NCBI RefSeq assembly: GCF_018278905.1
Contig: NZ_CP046600.1
Location: 2,914,001 to 2,978,000, forward strand
Reading direction: 5' to 3'
Length of the DNA stretch: 64,000 nucleotides
Source: Mycobacterium spongiae
GTDB taxonomy: Bacteria > Actinomycetota > Actinomycetes > Mycobacteriales > Mycobacteriaceae
A program made the position numbers and the translations under genes. Each line of letters starts with the position of its first letter. The first letter of the stretch is position 1. A model generated the notes under the pieces. It did not search any database, was not told the origin of the DNA, and saw only the letters and a program-made list of their open reading frames with translations. Below are positions 27,307 to 34,974 of the stretch, piece after piece.

Positions 27307-28818
27307 GTGGCTATAGCCTCAACGGCGGATACCGGCGGTGTCCGCCACAGGAATCCCAGGATCGTCGTCGTGGGTGCCGGGATGTCGGGTATTTGCTTGG
27401 CCGCCAAGCTCAAGCATGCCGGAGTACCGACCTTCACGGTGCTCGAGAAGGCCACCGATGTTGGTGGCACCTGGCGAGATAATCGCTACCCCGGGTTGCG
27501 CTGCGATGTGCCCTCGGCCTTCTACCAATACTCGTTTCACCCCAACCCGGACTGGTCGCACTGGTTGTCGTCGGGCGCGCAGATCCACAACTACATCCGC
27601 ACCGTGGTCGACGACCATGGTCTGCGCGAGCACATCCAACTTGGCGTCGAAGTGACCTGCGCGGAATTCGTGAACGGCGTTTGGCGAGTGCAGGATTCGA
27701 CCGGGACGGTGCGAGAGGCTGACTTCTTGATCACCGCTACAGGCGTGCTGCATCATCCCGTCCTCCCGGATATTCCGGGTCTGGACGACTTCGCGGGGAC
27801 AAAGTTTCACTCCGCCCGTTGGAACGACACGGTGTCCTTGGCGGACAAGCGGGTAGCCGTGATTGGTACTGGGTCGACCGGCGCACAGCTCGTCACAGCG
27901 CTTGCAGGCAGGGTGGCGCACCTCGACCTGTTCCAGCGCACGCCGCAATGGATTCTGCCGCTGCCGAATTGGCCGACGGACCCGCTCACCAAGCGGCTGC
28001 GTGCACGGATGCCATGGCTGATGGCCGCCGAATATGCGTTGATCAAGCGGGCTTTCGCGTTGTTCTCTACGGCACTGATCAGTCCGGGCTGGCAGCGGTG
28101 GCTCGTCGAGTCGCTGTGTCGAGCCCACCTGTATGCCGTGCGCAACCGCGAACTGCGCCGCACATTGACCCCCGACTACCAACCCGGGTGCAAGCGTCTG
28201 GTGATGTCCGGCGGGTTTTACCGCGCGGTGCAACGCCGCAACGTCGATGTGGTCACCACCGCTATCGCCCACGTCGAACCGCGCGGAATCGTGACCGCCG
28301 ACGGCCGACTCCACGAGGCTGACGTCCTGGTATTCGCCACCGGGTTCGACGCGCACGCCTACCTGCGCCCCATGGAGCTGATCGGCCCCGATGGCACCAC
28401 GCTGGCCGAGGTGTGGCGCGACGGGCCGCGCGCGTATCGCACGATCGCGTTGCCGGGATTCCCCAACTTCTTCATGCTCATGGGCCCGCACAGCCCGATC
28501 GGCAACTTCTCGCTGGTGGCAATCGCCGAGGCCCAGTCCGACCACATCATGAAGTGGATCAGCGCCTGGCGGCAGGGGTGGTTTTCGACCGCCGCACCTA
28601 CCGCGGAGTCGACCGCGAAGTACAACACGGAGCTTCGCCGCGCGTTGCCCGGCACGGTCTGGGCATCCGGTTGCGCCAGCTGGTATTTGGGAACCGACGG
28701 GTCGCCCGAGGTGTGGCCGTGGACTCCGCAAGCCCATGCCCGCATGCTGGCGGACCGCCACGTCGAGGACTTTCACGTCGACACCGAACCGTCCGCGGTG
28801 AAGGTGGCGACCGAGTGA
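27307..28818 (+). CDS. flavin-containing Baeyer-Villiger-type monooxygenase
   Basis: A 503-residue class B flavoprotein monooxygenase. FAD-binding GAGMSG is at residues 23-28, the BVMO fingerprint FAGTKFHSARW at 162-172 (FxGxxxHxxxW), and NADP-binding GTGSTG at 187-192, with ATGF near the C-terminus. It inserts oxygen next to ketones or oxidises aldehydes, using NADPH and FAD. GTG 27307 has AAAGGGGAGGTC just before it, better than GTG 27277. It is followed by an SDR and an esterase with overlapping starts: alcohol to ketone (SDR), ketone to ester (BVMO), ester to acid plus alcohol (esterase). MymA of M. tuberculosis is a comparable protein. Confidence 0.92.
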   Translation: MAIASTADTGGVRHRNPRIVVVGAGMSGICLAAKLKHAGVPTFTVLEKATDVGGTWRDNRYPGLRCDVPSAFYQYSFHPNPDWSHWLSSGAQIHNYIRTVVDDHGLREHIQLGVEVTCAEFVNGVWRVQDSTGTVREADFLITATGVLHHPVLPDIPGLDDFAGTKFHSARWNDTVSLADKRVAVIGTGSTGAQLVTALAGRVAHLDLFQRTPQWILPLPNWPTDPLTKRLRARMPWLMAAEYALIKRAFALFSTALISPGWQRWLVESLCRAHLYAVRNRELRRTLTPDYQPGCKRLVMSGGFYRAVQRRNVDVVTTAIAHVEPRGIVTADGRLHEADVLVFATGFDAHAYLRPMELIGPDGTTLAEVWRDGPRAYRTIALPGFPNFFMLMGPHSPIGNFSLVAIAEAQSDHIMKWISAWRQGWFSTAAPTAESTAKYNTELRRALPGTVWASGCASWYLGTDGSPEVWPWTPQAHARMLADRHVEDFHVDTEPSAVKVATE

Positions 28819-29726
28819 TGGACCTGACAGGGAAGCGGGTGCTGATCACCGGCGGCGGCCGGGGCATCGGCGCGGTCACCGCCCGTAAGCTTGCCGAGGC
28901 CGGTTCTCGGGTGGCGCTGCTGGACATCGAGCAAGACCGCGTCGCGCAAACGGCCGCCGAGCTCGGACCCGGCCACCTCGGCCTCGCCGCGGACGTGACC
29001 GACAGCGCGTCGCTGGATACGGCCGTACAGGCAGCGGTGCAGGCGTTCGGCGGGCTCGATGTCGTCGTCGCCAACGCCGGCGTCGCGAGCTGGCAGACGG
29101 TGCCCGCCACCGACGTCGACGCTTGGGCGCGCACCGTGGAGGTGAACCTGACCGGTGTGTTCCGCACCGTGCGCGCGACGATCCCACACGTGATCGCGAG
29201 TAAGGGATACGTGCTGGTGGTGTCGTCGCTGGCCTCCATCGTGCCGATGCCGGGCGGAAGTGCCTACGGCGCCAGCAAGTCCGGCGTGGAGGGATTCGCC
29301 AACGCGCTGCGCCTGGAGATGCACCCCCACGAGGTGGCCGTCGGCTCGGCTCACCCGACCGTGATCACCACCGACCTGGTCGGGGACCTCACCACGAGCT
29401 CGTCGGCGTTGAAGACGCTGGTACGTGTGATCCGTCGCGCGGGCGGAGCCCGGACGGCCGACGAGTGCGCGGCCCTGTTCGTGCGTGGCATCCGCATGCG
29501 CGCCCGCCGCGTGTATGTGCCTCGGTGGGCCGTGCTTCTGCAGTGGCTACGTCCGCTGCTGTACTCCACAGCGTGTGATCGGCTCATCGCCACGACCGGC
29601 AGATCCCGGCTGCGCCGGGGGATGGCGATCATTGACGGGCTGCCCGCGTCGGCGCCCGAGCGGGTGCTCGCCCAGACGACGCCGAGGGCCGTGCCGCCGA
29701 CAGCGTGGCCGAAGCCCGCACGGTGA
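28818..29726 (+). CDS. short-chain dehydrogenase/reductase of BVMO operon
   Basis: A 302-residue SDR. The cofactor motif is TGGGRGIG (11-18), ANAG (85-88), Y150 and K154 (YGASK). LLDIE after strand 2 carries Asp36, favouring NAD. The C-terminal part (about 200-302) is longer than in minimal SDRs and contains a hydrophobic Arg-rich segment (RVYVPRWAVLLQWLRPLLY), possibly for membrane contact. The start ATG 28818 overlaps the BVMO stop (TGATG). It probably supplies the ketone for the BVMO or reduces its product. It resembles the SadH-type SDR of the mymA locus in context. Confidence 0.9.
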   Translation: MDLTGKRVLITGGGRGIGAVTARKLAEAGSRVALLDIEQDRVAQTAAELGPGHLGLAADVTDSASLDTAVQAAVQAFGGLDVVVANAGVASWQTVPATDVDAWARTVEVNLTGVFRTVRATIPHVIASKGYVLVVSSLASIVPMPGGSAYGASKSGVEGFANALRLEMHPHEVAVGSAHPTVITTDLVGDLTTSSSALKTLVRVIRRAGGARTADECAALFVRGIRMRARRVYVPRWAVLLQWLRPLLYSTACDRLIATTGRSRLRRGMAIIDGLPASAPERVLAQTTPRAVPPTAWPKPAR

Positions 29727-30769
29727 GCGGCCCAGACGAGATCGCCACAGCGGCGTTCGAGCCGCCGGAGCCCGGCCGATCGGCGGCGGTACTGGCGGCG
29801 GTGGTGCGCCGGTCGCTTCGGCCGGTCCTGAGTGGTGTCCGGCCGGGACGGCGTGCCGCCGGGATCCGGCGCATCGTGGTCGCTGTGGAGCGGCTGGCCA
29901 CCCGCCTGCGCGTCCCACTCGGCACCCCGGTGGCGGGCGCGTCGATGCACCGGATCGACCTCGGCGGATGCGGCGCCGAATGGATCGCCGCGCCACGGGC
30001 TCACGTTTCGAAGCCGGCGATCTTGTACTTCCACGGCGGCGGCTTCATCGTCGGCGGCCCACAAACGCACCGTCGGCTCGTTTCGCGGCTGTCGGCGGTG
30101 TGTGGCGGCGCGCCAGTGCTCAGCGTCGAATATCGGCAGCTGCCACATGTGTCGGTGCAGGCCTCGGTAGCCGACTGTGTCGCGGCATACCGGTATCTGT
30201 TGCGTCGACATCCGCCATCGGAGATCGTGGTGGCCGGTGACTCGGCCGGCGGGCATCTGGCGCTGGCAGTCGCCGCCGCGGCGCGCACCCTCGATCTTCC
30301 GCAACCGGCAGGGATCGCCGTCATCTCGCCGTGGGTCGACCTCACCGCGGACCGACCGCGACACCGCAACGTACGACGAGATCCCTATGTCACCCCCAGC
30401 GTGCTTGCCTGGATTGGTCATCTGCACCACGTCCGGTTCGGCCCGCTTCGTACCGATCTGTGCGACCCCGACCACGACATGTCCGGACTGGCGCCGACCC
30501 TGATCCAAGTCGGCGGCCTGGAGATTCTCGTCGCCGACGCGGAAGCGCTCGCGGCACGGCTCGCTGCCGTTGCCGTGCCCTGCCAGCTGCAGATCTACCC
30601 CGGCCAGATGCACGTGTTTCAGCTGTTCGCCGACATCCTGCCGGAAGCGCGACGCGCGCTGCGGGAATTCGCTGCATTCGTCGACGAACGCACCCGATCA
30701 CCAGCGTCAGAATCAGCGTCTCATGACGGTCCGGACAACCCGGATGCGCCCGCGGCCGCAGAACCGTGA
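29723..30769 (+). CDS. alpha/beta hydrolase of hormone-sensitive lipase family
   Basis: A carboxylesterase of about 348 residues. HGGGF supplies the oxyanion hole, GDSAGGHLAL the nucleophilic Ser, and a late QIYPGQMHVFQLF the catalytic His; the Asp is probably in LIQVGGLEILVADAE. These are hallmarks of the Lip (LipH/LipI/LipR-like) family of mycobacteria. GTG 29723 overlaps the SDR stop (GTGA); GTG 29705 is an alternative 18 bases upstream. The last 49 bases overlap the 3' end of the convergent csoR gene. Expected to hydrolyse an ester such as the BVMO product. Confidence 0.9.
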   Translation: MSGPDEIATAAFEPPEPGRSAAVLAAVVRRSLRPVLSGVRPGRRAAGIRRIVVAVERLATRLRVPLGTPVAGASMHRIDLGGCGAEWIAAPRAHVSKPAILYFHGGGFIVGGPQTHRRLVSRLSAVCGGAPVLSVEYRQLPHVSVQASVADCVAAYRYLLRRHPPSEIVVAGDSAGGHLALAVAAAARTLDLPQPAGIAVISPWVDLTADRPRHRNVRRDPYVTPSVLAWIGHLHHVRFGPLRTDLCDPDHDMSGLAPTLIQVGGLEILVADAEALAARLAAVAVPCQLQIYPGQMHVFQLFADILPEARRALREFAAFVDERTRSPASESASHDGPDNPDAPAAAEP

Positions 30770-31098
30770 TTGTCACCAGGTTCCCCGACCGCAGCACCAC
30801 CTAACTGGGCCTGTGGGCCGGTCAGCGCCGGTGTGAACTTGACGGCGTCAATGAGCTCGTCGATGGCCGCTTGTCCGCGACCATCGAGCACTTCCGAGGA
30901 AAAACAGGTCTCCAAGTGGTTGTGCAACATCACCCGGTTGGCTCGCTCCAGGGAGGACTGTGCCGCTGAGATCTGCTTCATGACGTCCACGCAGTAAGCG
31001 TCGGATTCCAGCATGCGAATGATTCCGTCGAGGTGGCCCCGAACCGTCTTGAGCCGATTAAGCGCCGCATGCTTCTTTGCGGTCAAGTGTTCGCCCAT
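30721..31098 (-). CDS. csoR: copper-sensing transcriptional repressor CsoR
   Basis: A 125-residue DUF156-family repressor. The Cu(I) ligands C36, H61 and C65 are at the M. tuberculosis CsoR positions, in SDAYCVDVMKQIS and HNHLETCF. The sequence agrees with Rv0967 through the helical core from memory (LNRLKTVRGHLDGI). ATG 31098 (GAGG five bases earlier) gives this numbering; GTG 31101 precedes it. Copper binding releases CsoR from DNA and derepresses copper resistance. The CsoR operator lies 43 bases upstream, so the gene is autoregulated. Its tail overlaps the esterase gene by 49 bases on the other strand. Confidence 0.96.
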   Translation of the reverse strand: MGEHLTAKKHAALNRLKTVRGHLDGIIRMLESDAYCVDVMKQISAAQSSLERANRVMLHNHLETCFSSEVLDGRGQAAIDELIDAVKFTPALTGPQAQLGGAAVGEPGDNHGSAAAGASGLSGPS

Positions 31099-31140
31099 CA
31101 CTACCTCACAACTCGGATCGACCGTCGAACAAGCCTAGGA

Positions 31141-31167
31141 TATCCCACCCCACTGGGGGTGGGGTGT
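31141..31167. promoter_or_regulatory. CsoR operator
   Basis: A GC-rich palindrome whose minus-strand core, CCCACCCCCAGTGGGGTGGG (31163-31144), is identical to the core of the published M. tuberculosis cso operator as I recall it (Liu et al. 2007). It lies between csoR and the DUF2182 gene and overlaps a minus-strand TATCCT -10 box at 31142-31137, so CsoR bound here would block csoR transcription and probably the divergent gene. Confidence 0.9.
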
Positions 31168-31218
31168 ACCCTGGCGATCGCACATGTGTTCCCGGTGTCA
31201 CCTGAAAGCGCGGCGAAC

Positions 31219-31968
31219 GTGGACAACAGCCAAGGACGTAGCAGGGCGCCGACCGATATTTGGTTGTCGGCATCGCTGCTGGGTTTGGCGGGCTTGGGCT
31301 GGTGGTGGTCTGTCGTCGGCGCCGCCGGCATGGGCGGCGACGAAATGTCGAAGCACGCCGAATCCACGATGTCGTTGGCCGCGTTCCTCCTCGCGTGGGT
31401 GGCCATGATGGCCGCGATGATGCTTCCCGCGGTCTCACCGGTTGTCGGCCACTATGTTCGTGCCGCCGCCGGCAACGCCCTTACGGCGGTGCTCTTCGTC
31501 GTCGGCTACCTGGCGGTGTGGACCGTGGTGGGCATCCCGGCTTTTGTCGCGTCGACCCACCTAGACCCGATGGTGCATGGCTCTGCCTGGATTGGCCGCG
31601 TCGCCGGCGCCGTGGCGCTCGTCGCCGGACTGCATCAGCTCAGCCCGCTCAAGGCGACGTGTCTGCGGCACTGCCACTGGCCGATGTCCGTGTCCGGTGG
31701 GTCACGAACAGCGAGCCGGGCGGGGACATTCGTTGCCGGCGGCCGCTATGGCATCTCTTGTCTCGGTTCTTGCTGGCTGCTGATGTTGCTGTTAATCACT
31801 GTTGGCACCATGCAATTGGCGTGGATGCTAGCGCTCACGGTGGTGATCTGGCTGGAAAAGGTGGCCCCGTTTAGCGATCAACTTCGCCGAGTCACCGCCG
31901 CGATACTCGTCGTTCTTGGCGTTGCGCTGCTCGTACACCCCACGTTTGTCACCCGCCTCATCGTGTAA
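31219..31968 (+). CDS. DUF2182 metal-associated integral membrane protein
   Basis: About 249 residues with six or more hydrophobic helices. The DUF2182 signatures are present: WVAMMAAMMLPAVSPVV, LSPLKATCLRHCHWP with Cys/His pairs, and GISCLGSCWLLM. Met- and Cys-rich membrane helices of this type are linked with copper handling (the copper operon of M. tuberculosis ends in a membrane protein, Rv0970). The start is uncertain: GTG at 31219 (GAAAG 10 bases before), 31195 or 31186; earlier frame positions fall inside the CsoR operator. It is divergent from csoR and convergent with the multicopper oxidase. Probably a copper-responsive transporter or accessory protein. Confidence 0.85.
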   Translation: MDNSQGRSRAPTDIWLSASLLGLAGLGWWWSVVGAAGMGGDEMSKHAESTMSLAAFLLAWVAMMAAMMLPAVSPVVGHYVRAAAGNALTAVLFVVGYLAVWTVVGIPAFVASTHLDPMVHGSAWIGRVAGAVALVAGLHQLSPLKATCLRHCHWPMSVSGGSRTASRAGTFVAGGRYGISCLGSCWLLMLLLITVGTMQLAWMLALTVVIWLEKVAPFSDQLRRVTAAILVVLGVALLVHPTFVTRLIV

Positions 31969-31982
31969 AGAGGGGCCGGCCC

Positions 31983-33545
31983 TTAGAGCAGTTCGACCTT
32001 TTGCATCATGCCTTTGTCCTCGTGCTTGAGGCGGTGGCAGTGCACGACAAAGACACCCGGGAAGTCTTCGAAGCGGCCCTCGCAGACAACCTCGCCGCCG
32101 GCGGGGACCATCGCGGTGTCGCGCCATAGCGGTCGGGCGAGGGGTTTGCCGTTGACGGACATAACCCGGAACGGGGTTTGGTGGATGTGGAAATTGTGGC
32201 TGCCGTTGGCGGCGGTGAGGATCCAACGTTCGCTGACGTCGAGGTGGAACACCTCGTCGGTGCGGTCGACGTCAAAAAGCTTTCCGTTGATCTGGTAGCC
32301 ACTATCTGTCTTTTCGAAATGGAAGCGGCGGTCCCTGGCGATGGCGGACCCCTCGATCGCGGGCAGGCCGCTCGGTGGCGGAAGGGATGACGGGAGCGGC
32401 ATCGGACGTTGTTCGTCGACCACCTCGACGGTGGCCAGGAGGATCCCTTCGCGGATTTCCGTTGATTGGTTATCGGCCAATGGTGGCGGCGCGCCATTGA
32501 ATTCGAACTCGTGCCGGATGTCGTACGGCGCGGTGCGCAGCTCATAACGGCCCGGGGTGTCGTTTGCCTGGACCAGCACATCTGCGCGCCCCCCGGGCGA
32601 GATTGCCAACACGTCGAGCGGGCGCACCGCGGGCATGGTGATCCCGTCGGCGGCGATCTGGTGTAGCGCATGATCGTGCAATCGGATACCCATCGCGAGC
32701 TCGAAGTGCGCCTGGATGATGCGCCAGCGCTGAACTTCTCCGCGGCGCATCTGAATCGTCGGTGCGTGCTTTCCGTTGACCGTGATTGCGCGGTCCTCCT
32801 TGCTGGCAAGCTGCTCCTCGAAGTCTTCGACGACGCCAACCCCGTTGTCGAGCACAAACGGGATCTCTTGGAGAACCAGAATGCGCTCGGCGACGTTGCG
32901 CAACTCGTCGGGGACCCGATTGTCGTCGGGCTCCTCGATGATCAGCGCGCCCGCCATCCCGCTGGCCACCTGCATGGCGGTCGCGCCGTGCCGATGCGGG
33001 TGATACCAGAAGGTGCCGCTGGGGTGGTCGTCGGGAAGCTGGAACGTGAAGTCGAAGCGACCCACGTACGCATCGGGGTCATCGTGGGGGAGTGCGGTCC
33101 CCTGTGGCAGGACTTCCAAGAGCACGTAGTCCGCCGGCTTCTGCGGGGAAACGTGGAGCCCGTGGGTGTGCAGATTCGTCGTATTGAAGTTGTGCGGGAT
33201 GTTCATGTTGGCCGGCATGGGATCGGGATTCACCGGTAGGGCGTTCACCAGCGCGATCTGTAGGGTGTCACCCGGCTTCGCTCGCAAGGTGGGCCCCACT
33301 ACGGCGCCGTTGAAACTGCGCAGCCGCATGGGGTGACCCAGCAACTCGACGGCGTTCGGGTCGGTGTATTTCACCCGCAGTTCCGTGCGGAGCACGCCGG
33401 CTTGCGAATGCTGCGACGCTGGCTCGTACCACCCCGCTGACAGCGGTGCTGGGCCGGGTCGACGGCCCGCACAACCGACGGGCGCAAGAAGCATCGAGGC
33501 CGCCGTCCCCGCACCCACCTGGAGCAACGTGCGACGGCGGATCAC
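31983..33545 (-). CDS. secreted multicopper oxidase, Tat substrate
   Basis: A 520-residue three-cupredoxin-domain oxidase. The Tat-type signal starts MIRRRTLLQVGAGTA (residues 1-30). Copper ligands are HTH (H126, H128), HPH (H182, H184), the HNFHIH cluster (H450, H453, H455) and the T1/trinuclear HCHRLKHEDKGMM (H502-C503-H504, H508, axial M513). This is a CueO-like periplasmic cuprous or metal oxidase; it differs from M. tuberculosis MmcO (Rv0846c) in sequence and spacing. It is convergent with the DUF2182 gene, 14 bp apart, placing it in the copper module. No CsoR site was seen upstream. Confidence 0.93.
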   Translation of the reverse strand: MIRRRTLLQVGAGTAASMLLAPVGCAGRRPGPAPLSAGWYEPASQHSQAGVLRTELRVKYTDPNAVELLGHPMRLRSFNGAVVGPTLRAKPGDTLQIALVNALPVNPDPMPANMNIPHNFNTTNLHTHGLHVSPQKPADYVLLEVLPQGTALPHDDPDAYVGRFDFTFQLPDDHPSGTFWYHPHRHGATAMQVASGMAGALIIEEPDDNRVPDELRNVAERILVLQEIPFVLDNGVGVVEDFEEQLASKEDRAITVNGKHAPTIQMRRGEVQRWRIIQAHFELAMGIRLHDHALHQIAADGITMPAVRPLDVLAISPGGRADVLVQANDTPGRYELRTAPYDIRHEFEFNGAPPPLADNQSTEIREGILLATVEVVDEQRPMPLPSSLPPPSGLPAIEGSAIARDRRFHFEKTDSGYQINGKLFDVDRTDEVFHLDVSERWILTAANGSHNFHIHQTPFRVMSVNGKPLARPLWRDTAMVPAGGEVVCEGRFEDFPGVFVVHCHRLKHEDKGMMQKVELL

Positions 33546-33665
33546 TGGAAAACCCCCAACCCTGGTGCCCGGCTTTCTGGGGAAACGCTACCCTCCGCCG
33601 GCGGGACTACGGCGACCATGGCCACGCACGCCCAATAACGTCACCGCAGAGACAACCGCAGTTCG

Positions 33666-34751
33666 CTATTGCTCCGAGTTGCAGCTGTTCCCGGCAGGGC
33701 GAGGGCGCGCCCGTTGAGGATCGCTCGGGCTGTGTTCGCCCGATTGTGCGGCGCCCCGCGGCAGGTAAGAACCGGGGCTGCGGCCGGTCCATCGCCGAAA
33801 CGCCCGGCTAAAGGCGCTGGGCTCGGAGAAACCCAGCCGTCGCGAGAGTGCGGTAAGGGTTTCATCGCCGCGAACCAGGCTGGCGATCGCGGCATCGAGC
33901 AGTATGGACTCACGGATCTGTCGAATGGACGTGTGTTCATCGCGAAGTCTTCGGCGCAGCGTTTGCGGGCTCATCGCCAGACCGGCAGCGATCTCGTCAG
34001 CTGTCGCGCGTTGCCCCGTGGCACCTCTTTCGGCGAGTATCCGACGAACGCGATCGACCATCGAGGAGCCGTGGTCGCGCCGTAGCAGAAGTCCGGCGGG
34101 AGCACGACGCAGAAACTCATCCAACTCGACTTCGGTACGAATACACGGCGAGGCGAGCATCTCCGTGGCGAAGACCACGGCTGCCGTGGGCGCCGAAAAG
34201 ACCACCGGCGCACCGAAAACGACGTCGTAGTCGTCGATCTCGTCAGGCTGGGGGTAGGGCACCTCAACGCGCCGAAGGGGTAGTTGTCTGCCGATCGCCC
34301 AACTGGCGAACCGGTGCCCGGCCGCCAACAACGCATCCACGATGACCTCGTCGGCCTGCTCGATCCTGGCCAGCTCGGTCGACACACGAACTTCCTTGGG
34401 ACCCACCGCGACGACGATTGGCGGGAAGCCGGGAACGGCTTTGGCAAGTTCGACGTAGCGCTGCAGAACCGAGCCCAGATCCGGGGTCCCGAGCAGAGCG
34501 TAGGACATGAGCCGCATCGTCCCCCGCGGCACCGGCGCCGATCCCAGCCCCATGAGTTCGTCGTCGGTGGTGCGCCAGAGATTTCGTATCAAGGCGGCGA
34601 ACTGCTCCATCGAAACGCGAGATCGACCCTCGGTTACGAGCACTGGCGAGATTCCCGCTTCCTCCAGAGCCGTGCCGATGTCCCATCCCTGGCGAGCAGC
34701 CAGCGCGATGCAGGCTTGTGCTCGACCGATGGGAATCGTGTACTCAGTCAC
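33666..34751 (-). CDS. AraC family transcriptional regulator
   Basis: A 361-residue regulator. The N-terminal 230 or so residues resemble the Arabinose_bd/OruR domain (PRGTMRLMSYALL, ELARIEQADEVIV). The C-terminal HTH region includes ATADEIAAGLAMSPQTLRRRL and LTALSRRLGFSEPSAFSRAFRRWTG, the classical second-HTH signature. The start is GTG 34751 (MTEYTIP). It is divergent from the HAPMO-like monooxygenase with a 223-bp gap and probably activates it, a common arrangement for BVMO genes in mycobacteria. Confidence 0.92.
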   Translation of the reverse strand: MTEYTIPIGRAQACIALAARQGWDIGTALEEAGISPVLVTEGRSRVSMEQFAALIRNLWRTTDDELMGLGSAPVPRGTMRLMSYALLGTPDLGSVLQRYVELAKAVPGFPPIVVAVGPKEVRVSTELARIEQADEVIVDALLAAGHRFASWAIGRQLPLRRVEVPYPQPDEIDDYDVVFGAPVVFSAPTAAVVFATEMLASPCIRTEVELDEFLRRAPAGLLLRRDHGSSMVDRVRRILAERGATGQRATADEIAAGLAMSPQTLRRRLRDEHTSIRQIRESILLDAAIASLVRGDETLTALSRRLGFSEPSAFSRAFRRWTGRSPGSYLPRGAAQSGEHSPSDPQRARPRPAGNSCNSEQ

Positions 34752-34974
34752 GGGAACCTAGCTCCTCGGGCGCTACTCGAAAATTACCGTAACCGCGTGA
34801 GCAATTCGGTCAAGCGATCGAAACGTTCGGTCAGCGGAAACTCGCGTCTGGGCTTCTAACGTCAAGGCCGTTGAGCACGACACGCGAGGAGGGACGCCGA
34901 CGTTGCCCGGCCACATAGTGTGGATGCCACATGGTCAGTAAAGAAGCAGGAGCGCGGATCTGGACGCGCAGCAC

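Noticed and set aside
27319-28776. Long minus-strand frame across the BVMO gene
   Set aside because: The plus-strand frame has all FAD, NADP and BVMO motifs; the opposite frame is an antisense shadow.
31971-31984. GC palindrome between DUF2182 and multicopper oxidase genes as terminator
   Set aside because: The perfect core GGGCCGGCCC has no loop and no U-tract; too weak to call.
33546-33620. Possible copper regulator site upstream of the multicopper oxidase
   Set aside because: G- and C-runs are present but no palindrome of CsoR or RicR type could be seen.
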